64,000 bases of DNA. Source: Hawksworthiomyces lignivorus. Lineage: Eukaryota; Ascomycota; Sordariomycetes; Ophiostomatales; Ophiostomataceae. Below, in pieces: positions 1-10,456 of this stretch (positions are counted from its first letter, which is position 1; every line of letters starts with the position of its first letter). The position numbers and the translations under genes were made by a program. The stretch is taken from contig NTMA01000119.1 of assembly GCA_002917075.1 (NCBI GenBank), positions 1 through 64,000 on the forward strand, in the 5' to 3' direction. A model generated the notes under the pieces. The model saw only the letters and a program-made list of their open reading frames with translations. It did not search any database and was not told the origin of the DNA.

Positions 1-252
1 GAGAGTTGATATATGGTCTCGTCCGAGTGCCCTCTCGCAGCCTTCTAAGGCCCGTTGATACACTGATTCGGCCTCTGTTAGTCGGCCTTGATCCACATAG
101 AGAATGCCTAGGTTGTTAACTGTGTGGAGAGTTGATATATGGTCTCGTCCGAGTGCCCTCTCCTTACCTTCTAAGGCCCGCTGATACATTGATTCGGCAT
201 CTGCTAGTCGGCCTTGATCTATGTAAAGGTCGCCAATCATATGCGTCGCGTT
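1..252 (-). repeat. 126-bp tandem TPR units
   Basis: Two successive units with a period of exactly 126 bp (1-126 and 127-252) encode 42-residue TPRs of the NLR. The first 36 bases of the two units are identical and most remaining differences are single bases. Shared protein signatures are DQGRL, AES.YQRALEG and ERALGRDHISTL. The array probably continues left of the window. Confidence 0.92.
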
Positions 253-2358
253 TATCATAGGCATGTCGTCAAAATTCTGTCCCACTCCATATGTCTCTAT
301 CCACCACGAGCATCTCTCAGCATGCGGTAAGAGCCGCCGCTGGAGCACCCAGTAATTTTTGCTTCTCTCACTGGGCACAGATGATCCGACTACCGTCACT
401 GCCAGCCGTAGAAATTCTCTCTTTATCCTGTCATCTTGTATGTGAGATGCCCACTTGTGCACCACTGGGTGCATCATGTGGCTCCCCGGCACCGACTCTT
501 GAGCCTCGATCATTGAGTACCGTAGCAGTAGTCGAGCCGCGTCCAAATACTGGATCTCGTTACCTGCAATATCACTGAGCCATTCGGGCCACTGCTCTTC
601 GCCATCGGCCGCCGCCTCCACGAGGCCGTGCCACAGGTCTCTGCTGTCGAGAAAGGCCCAGAGTTGGAGCAGGTTCGTCGCGTTCTTGTTTCTCTGTTCA
701 ACTGCCTTAAACGATACCATCCACGTCGTCCCGACGCTTCCTTGTTCGTAGACTGCCAGCGGTGAGTCTGACTCGCCGTCAGATCTCATCAGATTGCCCC
801 ATTGTTCTTTATACAGCCGAACATAACATGCTGTATCCACCTCGGTCTCGCGGATATATGAAGCAGCCTGTGCTAGCGCGAGTGGAAGGCCACCGAGCAG
901 ACCGAGCAGCTCGGTGCCGGCCTTATCCATGACTGTGATTTATCAGTACTAAGTCAAATTAATCAAGGTTAAACTTTGACACGGCGGAGTCTCACCTAGT
1001 TCTGCCCCACGCCACTGCTCGAAAATAGCCTTAGCAAGTTGTTCATCGACCCTTGTCAACCGCATCGAAGTACCCAGCTGCGCTAACCGCGCCAGCCGCG
1101 TCGTGATTAGGACCGATCCATGGTCGCCGGTCAGATACCGCCTTATATCATAGGCGCCGGTCTCACCGCCCTGCTCGATATCTTGGTCGACATTGTCAAA
1201 GACAAGGAGCCAGTCGGTGTTCTCAGGTCGCGCAAGCCAGTCCAATACGTCTGCTACTGCGGTATTGAGATCGTCCCCACTCTGTAAGACCCGATTTATG
1301 CTTCTTTCTGGAAGCTGGCCCTCCGGTATTCTCGCCACACAGCCAGCGAGGCTCTGTCTCAGCCGGTCCTCCGACCTACCGTCTAGCCAGAAGATGGCGC
1401 TGAAGGCGGCCTTATGGCGGCGAGTGAAATCGACAGCCAACTGTGTCTTCCCGATGCCACCGAGCCCGTGCAGCACAAATATTCGTCGTTGATTTTGTGA
1501 GCGACGCTGCGGGAGAAGGCATTCCAGATCGGCGGTGACGGACGGACGGGGTACGAAGTTATCCGACACGGGCATGCCTAGCAGACTGAACGGCGTTCGA
1601 TATGAGCCGGAAGCTAGTATATTGCTGCGATTCATATCTTTGGCGATCTCCTCTCTCAGCCGACGAGCTGCGCGGGCCCTACCTTCGCCGTATAAAAGTG
1701 GCATGAAGATACCAAACACGCCAAAGAGAGAGTATGCCCAGTCTTCCTCGCGTGTGGTCTGCCTCGTCTCTGCCCACTTGAAGCGTTCTTCAACGTCAAA
1801 CTCGGAAAGGGGTGTACCTTGAAGCGCAAGGAGAGCGATTCCCGTTATCTCGTGGATCGGCTGCTCGAGTGACTTCTTGTCACCAAGTCGCCTGCCCTCC
1901 TTCGTAAAGAATTCGACCGACGCCGGCGCTATAAGTTCTTGCAGCGTCCAGCCCCGCTTGAACCATTCGCTCGCCCGAAAATCCGGCTCCCACGAGAGCT
2001 GGGATTGCTCGGCGGTGGTAGAAACATCCGGCAAGTACACATAGCATCGAGCCGCATCGCGGTACCACCGAAACATTGAGTTAATAGACGCCTGAATCTC
2101 ATCACTAGTCGATTTGTTGATGCAGCAAGTATCTACCCAGAAGTATTGGAGGCCATCGCGGCTTGCTTGTTGCGCGCAGAATTTGAGCTTCTCGTAGCCT
2201 GCCTTTTCTGTACCGGTCCCTTCATCCAAGTCCCTAAACGTAACTTCCTCGTCATCAGGCCCCCATTTGTGCGACAGGATGGCGTAGCGAGGGATATCGC
2301 TGTGCAGGTCTTTGGTCAAGGTGAACTCGCCGCCTAGGCCGCATTTTAAGAGTCGCAT
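1..2358 (-). CDS. HET-NB-ARC-TPR NLR-type protein (3' end cut by window)
   Basis: Fungal STAND/NLR protein of the kind linked to allorecognition and programmed cell death. The start is the ATG at 2358. Exon 1 is 2358..996, a 63 bp intron (995..933) has a TACTGAT branch region, and exon 2 runs from 932 past the window edge; the splice keeps frame (phase 1). At least 764 residues are visible. Residues 1 to about 220 are a HET domain with the WVDTCCINK motif. A P-loop GLGGIGKT lies at about 298-305, followed by LLVFDNVD (Walker B) and SVLITTR. Exon 2 carries GLPLAL and an MHPVVHKWA motif, which are typical NB-ARC landmarks, then 42-residue TPR units that are still in progress at base 1. Known for the family: HET is the death effector and TPRs are the ligand sensor. 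The specific ligand is unknown. The C-terminus is missing only because the window ends. Confidence 0.9.
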
Positions 2359-3715
2359 GGTGGTCTAGGTTTACCGCTAGATGGGATCAGGCAAGAGTCG
2401 AAAACGATGATCGCTATTGAAATCGAAATGGGTGATGAGAGAAAGATCGCATGATTAAAGAAGCTAGAAAATCATTGCGCCAGCTGGAAGCTGTAGTCGT
2501 GAAGCGCAAGGCTGACAACGGTAGTCTAAGTCGGGCGTACGTCAGGTTAGAGCGCGGTTGGACGGCGAGGCATTTCTTTATCATTGGCCCCCCAGGCCTC
2601 TCTGTATGGGCTCTTCCTGTAATTGCTTAGTAACATTTATTGGATACCTGGAGATACCTGAAGAATCCCCTGCTTGCCCAGTTCTAGGCCCAGCACTGCA
2701 GACAGCTAGCTCGGGCTTTGTTAGCTATTACAGCCACAGACTGACCCCGCGGCCCTTAAACTATCTCTCTGTTGGAGCCTTCTATTGGCATCCCGGCTTA
2801 TTTTTCTTATTTAACGGAGCGCATATTGATGAGCGATAGCGGCTTCACATTAGCTAACATTTTGCTTGTCGAATGCCTTTGCTTGTTCAACCTTCATCAT
2901 CTCGATATAACAAAACATGCTTATTGGATTCATCTGTCGAAGGGTTGTCACCACTGTATTCCGCCGGATGGGATGGACTCTCGGAGTAACCTCAGCACTG
3001 TGATTGCATGTGCAAGTTAATAGTACTAACCGCGTATGGAAGGGGTAATAAAATATTTCTGACGGTTGACTATATGCGTTATTCTAAATTCAAGGAGAAA
3101 AGTCGCAGCATAGTTCTATAAGTACTAAGGAAGTCTCATATTTCATATAGAGTCGACGGCTAGAATAAACTGTCCTCTGCAGCAAGTGTCACACTATGAA
3201 AAACCAGCTTTAGCTTCCATCACCAGCAGCATAACTTTCTTTGTAGGTAGAAAGTAGCAGGACATATAATCTTCAAGAATGTTAAAAGAGCCAGCCATCT
3301 CGTATACCTTCAATCTACCACAGACGTTAAGAATACTACCTCTCTGTTACCGTCCCGGCATCCTTGGGTCATCACTTCTCAGCTTCCTCACAATAATTCC
3401 GCACAGACGGGCAGAGCTCGTTTTCGTCTTTTTATGGCAGAAGAGAAACAGTGCCCGGAGACTGGGCGGCACGGCGAGCTCTACCGTCTATCTGCTTTAA
3501 AGAAAGACATTATTTGGTGCTGTGACAAGAACTTTGTAATACTGGCTAACCTTGGTGGTACCGTTTGGCCACACAGAGAGACGCGCGTACTCGAGTTTGT
3601 GGGAGACTTGTCTGGCCCTGAACTTGCACGCCTAGCTGAAGCCAATTGAGACCTTTATCTGTCCATTTTGCGTTTCCTATATCGTGCTGCAGCTGTGTTT
3701 CTTGCTCCGACGCAT
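2359..3715. other. Intergenic, no gene recognised
   Basis: This stretch lies between the divergent start of the NLR gene (2358) and the 3' end of the F-box-like gene (3716). It is AT-rich with only short unsupported reading frames on either strand. It must contain the NLR promoter. Nothing resembling a known transposon end was seen. Confidence 0.5.
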
Positions 3716-4329
3716 CTAGCGGGCTGCATCCCACAAATACCTATTCTCTGCCACCCTATCGTAGGCTACTCTCTGTCTTTCTTCTATCTCGAGGCGCTCA
3801 TCAGGTGTCAGCAATTTGTACCATGTATAGACGTCGCTGGACGCGGCCAGCTGTCTGTTCCCGCCGAAGCGCGCTTCAATCGTCTCCTCGCTGCTGAAAA
3901 AGCCCAGCGCGACCATCCGCTGCCGCTCCCAGAAGAGGAAACCGAGCGAGCGGAAAGGGGCGTGGGAGGTGTAGCGCAGCGGCGACCAGCGCAGTGTCCG
4001 CATGCTGAAGAGAAACTTCGCGGCGTCATGGTTGACGCCCAGGCCGCTGACGTCGCGCGTCCGGTTGGCCGACCTGGGTTGGACGTGGTAGACGTAGCTA
4101 GGCACGGTTGCTGTCCCCTCTGGCGGCGTGGTAGCCGCGAAGACGTCAGCGAGGCGCAGACGGGAGGACGCGGGTCCCGCACCGTCGGCTTCCAAGAGCG
4201 TCTGCAGGTACTCTGTGTAGTCAAAGGCCGCGAATCGCAGCGCGCTCCACAGTTGCAGAGGGCTCTTCATGGGCTCGCCGTCTGCGTGCTCGTCGGGGGC
4301 AAGTGTGTCCGCAGCAGTATCAGCAGCAG

Positions 4330-4360
<31 letters not shown>

Positions 4361-5023
4361 TTGCTCTGGGGCCTGCCCGCGAGCGAGCGCCTCCCGCAAG
4401 ACAGAGTACAAGGCCAGCTGCCAGGCGCCGTACAGGGCGCGCTGCGCCTCGACCCACGCGAGCGGCGGCAGAGACCCCGCCGCCATGGCTGCGCCGTCGC
4501 TGACCGGCTCGTCGGGGATCGGCGGAGGTGGGGTGTAACGCTTGCCTCGCTTGTTGCGCCAGTGCTTCTGGCGCCCCCACTTGAACCCGGGATCGGCGGG
4601 GCGCCGCGGTCGCAGCGCGGCGCAGCGCGCCAGCAGCGCGCCGAGGCAGCGGTCTGCTGCGGCGTAGACGGCAGAGGAGAGCGCCAGAAGACGCCGCACG
4701 GCTGCCGCCGGCACGGCAGAGCCGATCAGCCGCGCAATCTCTCTGTCTGGGTCCCACCGCAGCAGCTCCGCCTGCCGGAACGCATCCCAGGACGCGGGCG
4801 GCCTGGCGAGCACCAGACACGCGGCGCGCACGACAACGCGCGACGGCGCTGCGAGGCTGCACAGAATAACGGCCTCGACGACCTCGACGGCAAGGCCGTC
4901 GTCCCGGAAAAGAACCGCGAGCGCCGGCGACGTGCAGCGCAGACTGTGAAGCGACGGCAGGTCGTGCGCACGCCTCATCAGCTCTAGGAGTACTTTGAGG
5001 GGCAGACGCGCAAACGGGTCCAT
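3716..5023 (-). CDS. F-box-like protein
   Basis: Single-exon gene of 435 residues starting at the ATG at 5023. Residues 1 to about 45 (MDPFARLPLKVLLELM, then LHSLRCTSPALAVLF) resemble a divergent F-box: a leading proline-leucine segment, two short helices and a CR/SP-type turn. F-box proteins recruit substrates to SCF ubiquitin ligases through Skp1. The rest has no recognised domain. It contains a run of about 13 alanines near residues 222-234 encoded by GCN repeats, a basic segment around KWGRQKHWRNKRGK, and a C-terminal YTWYKLLTPDERLEIEERQRVAYDR-like region. Similar F-box proteins are plentiful and fast-evolving in fungi. The F-box call rests on the N-terminal pattern only; the gene itself is well supported by a long GC-rich open frame. 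Confidence 0.75.
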
Positions 5024-6271
5024 GTCAACCGGTAGTGGCGGAACCCCCAGCCCGGTTTCTTTGGTGCGCCAGGACGCCGCAGCTGTTGCGGCAGCAAAAC
5101 AGTGCGACGTCGTATCGTCCCTTTAAATGAGAGGGCAGAGCCTGCCAACTAAGTACATAGATAGCTGCCTAGTTATCCCTAAGTCATTATTACAAACCTT
5201 ATGCTATTAAATGAAACACGAGATGCCATTATTTAATGCACAACACATTCTAATTTCATGAGAGTTCAAGTATGAAAAAAAGATTTCACACACTCAGACT
5301 CATTTTCTTCGCATATCAAGTTTACCCTTATAGGTGACGGACCCTCTTGTCTGACTTGCTGCAGAGAAAGCCCGGTAGAGCGCACACTACAAACACAAAC
5401 TATATCCTAAAATATTCGTATCGTTATTTTCCTGATTCTCACCATCTTTGCACCTTGTCGCTGAAAACTCCCAAGAGCAGAGTATCATCCTCTTATCATA
5501 GACGGAGAGAGAGGATGTCGAGGGAATGGCTCGGTTTTCTCAAGCGATCTTAAACCTTTTCCCATCAGATAAGACAGCACGGAGACTATGTTCAGGAAAT
5601 CGCGTTTTGCATTTCATCTGGTCTTATTCTGCACGGAATAGTTTCTTTTCTTCCTTTGGCTTCCTCCTTCATTCAAATTTAATTTCTGTAGTCTGCCATG
5701 TCTGTTATGACGTTGTTCAAATATATAACAAGAAAAGTCAGAGCTGACTTCTATATTTTCTTTTTCGTTCCGTCTTTCCTAGTTTTATAATCTCACCTCC
5801 AGCGATATATATACGATGCTGAGATATCTGCAAATGCTACAAGCCTCTCATCGACTCGTGGACTACAAAGTCGTATAATACTGCAGGTTCACGACGGTAG
5901 GTATCTACAGCTGCCTGAACATTGGAGTCATGTGACAGAAGAGCCTAGTGAGGCGTATTTTAGGCAATCGACTTCTGCCCATTTGCTTTGGGACGCAAAG
6001 ACGCCCGCCCGAAGCGAGAACCAATCAACGAGACACAACGTCTAGCACACTGCCTTTGCTCTCACGAACTCAGCCACAATATTTGCTGATAGCGACGAGG
6101 CTCACTTTGGAAGAGATATCTTGCTAGCATGTCGCCTTTTTTGAACTTTATCTGTGCCTTCTGATTCGCAAAGTAGTTCTATATGTAAAGGAATTTGAGA
6201 CGCGGTTTTCTTTGTTGCTATCGGATATAGGCAAATTTGCATTCTCCCTTGTCACATACCAGGCCGAGAGC
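5024..6271. other. Divergent intergenic region, no gene recognised
   Basis: The F-box-like gene (minus) and the unknown gene at 6272 (plus) diverge from this AT-rich 1.25 kb. Only short frames are present. It should hold both promoters, but no specific site can be called. Confidence 0.5.
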
Positions 6272-7762
6272 ATGTTTTTCACCAAGCTATTCAGCATAAT
6301 GAGACGCCCGAGCATTGACGCGGAGCTCATCCGACGCGAGCGCGAAAAAGAGCTGTTCGCGTCGTTTTTCACGCTGCCGGACGAGAAGTTCCTGCTTCTC
6401 GTCCGCGACGCCTTTGCGGCCGAGCTGGACCGCCTCAAGCGCGCATACTCTGTGCACGACCACAGCTTCACGGCACCGTCCAGCAAGTCGCCGTCGGTGA
6501 TCCTCTTTGGCGAGGACTTTGACGAGGTGAACCGGACCATGGTCAGCGTGCTGGCCCTGCGGTGGTTGGTCAACGCGCAGTACGACGCCTTCACGTGCAG
6601 CCAGCCGCAGCCGGTGCGGCTGACGCGCGAATCTTTTAACTGGGTGGGGGGCCTCTTTGCGCGCTTCACCGACGATCCGGAGGACCTGCGGGCGCTGGTA
6701 TACGCGATCGTGATCAACGACCTGGGCAAGGACCCGGAGCTGGCGAAAGAGTACCTTAAACAGGAGCAGGAGGACGTGTCGCACCTGAACCACGACATGA
6801 TCCTGGTCAAGGCGGCGAAAGCGAACCTAGTGCCGCTCCTAGGCCACCTAGACGAGGAGCGGCAGGCGGACGTCAGCCGTGGCCTACTGGTGGGCGCCCA
6901 GTTCAGCTTCGCGCAGCTGGCGCAGGCCGAGAACGTGCCGGCCAGCCTGGCGGGGCTGGTGCGCATGCGCGGCCACCCGCGGGCCTTCCAGCTGCACTAT
7001 CTCGAGCAGATCCTCGACGTGGCCGGCGCCGGCGGCCATCTCAACTGGACCGGCGCCCGCACCTTTATCGAGCCCGTCATGCAGGCTTTCCGCGGCGTCT
7101 ACCAGGTCACGAGCGATGTCGTCAACGAGAACCGCGACGCCCGCGACGCCTACGACGAGGTCCTCGCCCGCCGCGCAAAACTGCTGCTGGACAAAGCGAC
7201 AGAGGCGGCAGCAGCAGAAGCGGCGGCAGCAGAGAAGACAGAGATAGCGGCAGCAGCGGCAGGAGAGACAGGAACGGCGCCGGCGCCGGTCCGCGCCTAC
7301 GAGGTCAGCAACCCGGACGACCGCGCCCTCCTGCGCCTGCTGTGCATGGCCCGCGCCGCCGACCCGCCCACGGCTGCCCGGCTCGACGCCGCCTGGTCCG
7401 CCCTCGACGGCGACTGGCGGCAGCGCCTCTCCCGCGGGCTCAACACGGACGGCGCCGCCGACGCCCCCGCCGTCCAGCCCACCTACGCTCCCGCACTGAT
7501 TATGCGTGCCATGGCGCTCGAGAGCGCCGATGTGCCACCCGCCGCCCAGGTGGCCCGCCTGTGCAGCGCGCTGCGCTTCCTCGCACGCGTCCTGACCGAG
7601 GGCGTCGAGCCCGACGGCAACACTACCGTCTTTGAGCGCAACGTCCTCGAGGTGCTCAAGAGGGTCGTCGAAAACGAACCGTTCCGCGCCGATCCCACGA
7701 TACTCGACAAGGAAGAGATGCCCAAGCTAACACCGCTAGTGACGAACGAAGACGTCGGCTGA
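6272..7762 (+). CDS. Unrecognised conserved-looking fungal protein
   Basis: Single-exon GC-rich frame. The first ATG is at 6272 (496 residues); a second in-frame ATG at 6299, opening MRRPSIDAELI, is an equally good start. The protein is mostly helical, with charged segments such as ELIRREREKELFASFF and a motif INDLGKDPELAKEYL followed by VSHLNHDMIL. The D..K..HxHD arrangement recalls HD-type helical folds, but the full metal-binding pattern is not visible, so no enzyme function is assigned. Around residues 310-340 is a low-complexity Ala/Glu tract (EAAAAEAAAAEKTE), followed by a second globular region ending near EMPKLTPLVTNEDVG. The stop is followed within 90 bp by an 18-T run. The gene is probably real; its function is unknown. 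Confidence 0.7.
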   Translation: MFFTKLFSIMRRPSIDAELIRREREKELFASFFTLPDEKFLLLVRDAFAAELDRLKRAYSVHDHSFTAPSSKSPSVILFGEDFDEVNRTMVSVLALRWLVNAQYDAFTCSQPQPVRLTRESFNWVGGLFARFTDDPEDLRALVYAIVINDLGKDPELAKEYLKQEQEDVSHLNHDMILVKAAKANLVPLLGHLDEERQADVSRGLLVGAQFSFAQLAQAENVPASLAGLVRMRGHPRAFQLHYLEQILDVAGAGGHLNWTGARTFIEPVMQAFRGVYQVTSDVVNENRDARDAYDEVLARRAKLLLDKATEAAAAEAAAAEKTEIAAAAAGETGTAPAPVRAYEVSNPDDRALLRLLCMARAADPPTAARLDAAWSALDGDWRQRLSRGLNTDGAADAPAVQPTYAPALIMRAMALESADVPPAAQVARLCSALRFLARVLTEGVEPDGNTTVFERNVLEVLKRVVENEPFRADPTILDKEEMPKLTPLVTNEDVG

Positions 7763-7846
7763 AGAGGATGAGCGAGCGCCTGCTCCATCAAGTGGCGAGC
7801 TTCTGCTCTATGGCGGAGGGGCACGGATGGTGTCTTTTTCTAATTA

Positions 7847-7864
7847 TTTTTTTTTTTTTTTTTT
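7847..7864 (+). repeat. Poly(T) run, 18 bp
   Basis: Uninterrupted T run about 85 bp downstream of the stop of the gene ending at 7762. It lies in the likely 3' UTR or just beyond it. Confidence 0.9.
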
Positions 7865-8040
7865 GCGAGTGTATATTATCGGGGTGGAGAGGTCGCGGTT
7901 AAGCCAACTGGGGTCAGCGGTCTCCAGACAGAATATGGCGTCCCTGTGGCGCCATAATATCTATCGGAGGTTACTGATAGTCCGGAACGTCAGATAGATC
8001 ATATATCTGGCCAAATTTGAGATCTGTCTGCCTTTTGGCT

Positions 8041-8170
8041 GGTACTACGGCCCGCAAAAAACTTGTCCAGTTCGGCGATCATGCCTCTGAACGCGGAGAA
8101 AATGAGACGCTGAGATGACAGCCGGACAAGACCGCCAATTTTCCCAAGGGCCGTAGAACCTGCTAGTACC
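8041..8170. repeat. Imperfect inverted repeat, possible MITE-like hairpin
   Basis: The left arm begins GGTACTACGGCCC (8041-8053). The right arm ends ...GGGCCGTAGAACCTGCTAGTACC (8148-8170); read in reverse complement it is GGTACTA, then a 10-base insertion, then CGGCCC. Further in, CTTGTCC on the left pairs with GGACAAG on the right. No target-site duplication was confirmed. Confidence 0.4.
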
Positions 8171-9362
8171 TTCTCTGTAGCCGAAGCCGTCTCCGACCGA
8201 AGTCGTATGCGGCTTTATATGGAGCAGCTGCTAGACGAATGCTGACAGCAGATCTCGCCAGACCGGGACACGAGTCAAGAGACGAAGGGATGGTTGCAGC
8301 TAGCAGTGGAAGAGTCGCGGCGGAGTGAACGCCGAGGTAAAGGACAAAGTAGCAGGTCGTCGGCCAATGTTTGAATCTTAAATTGCAAGTTTCCGAACGA
8401 ATACAGAGCACAATCCTGTTGGGAACAAAATTCCCGTTCACATGATCGGACTGCAAGACGACAGCGGCCAAACGCAGCAATGCAACTGCAGCGAATTCAC
8501 AGTCTCTACACATCAAGGCGAACCCCCAAAGATTGTCAAAGAGGAAACTCGCCAATCAGCGCCAGATGAGTCCCTAGTTTCCCTTCCCCCATTCCGTAGA
8601 CGCACTCACTTCCACAGCAACATCAGCTCTTGAGCCCACCTGCGGCCGCTTGCCGACCCCCCACGCCTCGCTTGCTCGTCTGGCAGCAAATAAGTCAACA
8701 CCGCACAGTTTGTACTAGCTGGCTATTATTCCGTTTCCTCAGCATAGCAGCAGGCTCAATATGTGTGTCGTCGTCCTCGAACTCGCGTAGCCAAACGTCC
8801 AAAAGCCGAATGCTCTAATGCTTTCGTACGCCAGTCACCACAGACATAAAATTCTCACGAAATACTAGCTGCATTAGCTGCAGAAGGGAGAGATTTATGT
8901 GTTGCAGATTCCAATGAATGGATGTAGGCTGTGATAAATAAGAATTTGCTTCGGAGGCAAGCGTGTTTCTCCGAAAGACGTGCATGTTTTGACTGTTTAG
9001 TGATATTTTGTCATGGTTGTGGTCTCTTTACACCGACAAAGTTGTGTGAAATAGATATCTCCCTTTCTTGCCACCAAAGCCTTCAATTGCCCAGATCCAA
9101 AAACATATCCTCTAATTTTCTGTTTTGTTTCGTTTTCTGTAGTATTCATGCAATACTTTTTGCCAAGACCAATGTCGCATCTTTCTACTACGCAAAAAAC
9201 TTTTCAAATCTCGAGCATAGTCACAAATTCAACGCGTCATGTTTGTTTGACGTTTCGCACTTACGCGTTTGTTTGCCTAGATCTTGCCGTATCAGCGTCA
9301 TACTCCTGCTCGCATCTTTTTATTGTCCTCTTCTCTCCTTCTTTTCTTTTTCTGTGCTTTTG

Positions 9363-10011
9363 ATGATAACTTCTCCAGGTGATAAGATCTTTGATTCTGT
9401 TGGCCTCTTTATGGCTAGGAATCCGCCTGAGGAGCTCGTGGACGCTCTCACTTCGTTTCTGCGCAGTCCGCCCCCGAACACGCGCAAGGAGACATGGCTC
9501 CCGCCGGCTGACGAGGTGGCGGTCCGAGAGGACCTGGCCAGAGAGTTAGTCGGTAACCTCGCTAAATTCGAAGAGCTACATATCACCGCCTTAACAGCGG
9601 CTAACTTTGTTGTTATGCCACTTGATGTGCTACGGGACTGGGTTCATAATACCAGACGGGAGCCGGGCAACGAACAAGTGGCTGTCTACGCCCATTCCAT
9701 GTGGGAAGACTTCGCATTTGTGCGAGACTTGCTTTGCTATTGTGAGTGTCTTTATTTTTTTTATTTTTTTTTTATTTTTTATTTTTTTTTAGTTTTATGT
9801 TATCTCAATGCTATTTAAGTTGTTCTCCGGTTTGCCATACTCTTAAACTAACCATACAGTTCTCCAGGGACAGTATCTGGATGCTGCCAATCGAAAGCGA
9901 AAGTCTCCTGGTCAGGAGCCGCAGCCCGTAGAGGGCGGCAAAGACTCAAATGCAGCGAACAAGATAAGAAAGCACGTAACTGGGTTTTGCCTCCTGTGCC
10001 ATCCACCCTGA
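9363..10011 (+). CDS. Small hypothetical protein, two exons
   Basis: Model: exon 1 9363..9741, intron 9742..9859, exon 2 9860..10011, giving 176 residues. The intron starts GTGAGT, contains long T runs and a CTTAAACTAACC branch region, and ends ATACAG; joining keeps frame. Exon 1 begins MITSPGDKIFDSVG and is rich in acidic and helical segments (PPEELVDALTSFL, REDLARELVGNLAKF). Exon 2 is basic (DAANRKRKSPG, NKIRKH) and ends with two cysteines. No family is recognised. Earlier in-frame codons upstream lie in pyrimidine-rich DNA and look like leader sequence. Evidence is an open frame with protein-like composition and a well-formed intron. Confidence 0.5.
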
Positions 10012-10456
10012 AGCATGCCATATTGTTCCATCTTCATTTAATTTCAGCGAGAAGAATATGGCCTACATCATTAATCAATTTTCCAAGTGTCTTCACTTGT
10101 TTTTCCGCAAGCTGGAGGTCTAGACATACATTAACCTTCTTAGGGGATGGCTTGGATGTTCTGACCGCAGTTGGAACTTGTCGGCGATGAATCCGTATCT
10201 TCACGTGTGGTGGGGGAAATCTCACTGGGGTGAAGAATGCACTGGAATTTTGAATTACTTGCAGCCTCTAGAATGTAACTTAGGAAGCGGAAAGTCGAGA
10301 CACTCGGCCTCGTCAAAGCGAAATGAAATGCCAAAGATCAAGATCCTAGCTTTTATGTCGCTTGACGTTGTCTAAAAACTGTGCAGTATTACATATATTT
10401 CTGTTTAACTGAATACTGTTCTCTGTTGCTATTATGTCGACGTATGTGTTTCTCCG

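Larger units (their letters stand above)
7763..9362. other. Intergenic, with an imperfect inverted repeat
   Basis: 1.6 kb with no supported gene. It contains the poly(T) run and an imperfect hairpin at 8041-8170. From about 9050 to 9360 it is pyrimidine-rich, as expected for the leader of the gene starting at 9363. Confidence 0.5.

Noticed and set aside
1..2358. Pairing of the NLR with the STAND-type fragment as an effector/receptor amyloid pair
   Set aside because: The NLR begins with a HET domain rather than an amyloid motif, and the genes are 8 kb apart, so no matched motif supports a pair.
3668..4987. Long plus-strand reading frame (about 440 codons) over the F-box-like gene
   Set aside because: It is antisense to a better-supported gene, has no ATG at its start, and its composition mirrors the GC-rich coding strand.
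8163..8555. 130-codon minus-strand reading frame
   Set aside because: No start context, splice support or recognisable protein features; it overlaps the AT-rich intergenic region and the edge of the inverted repeat.
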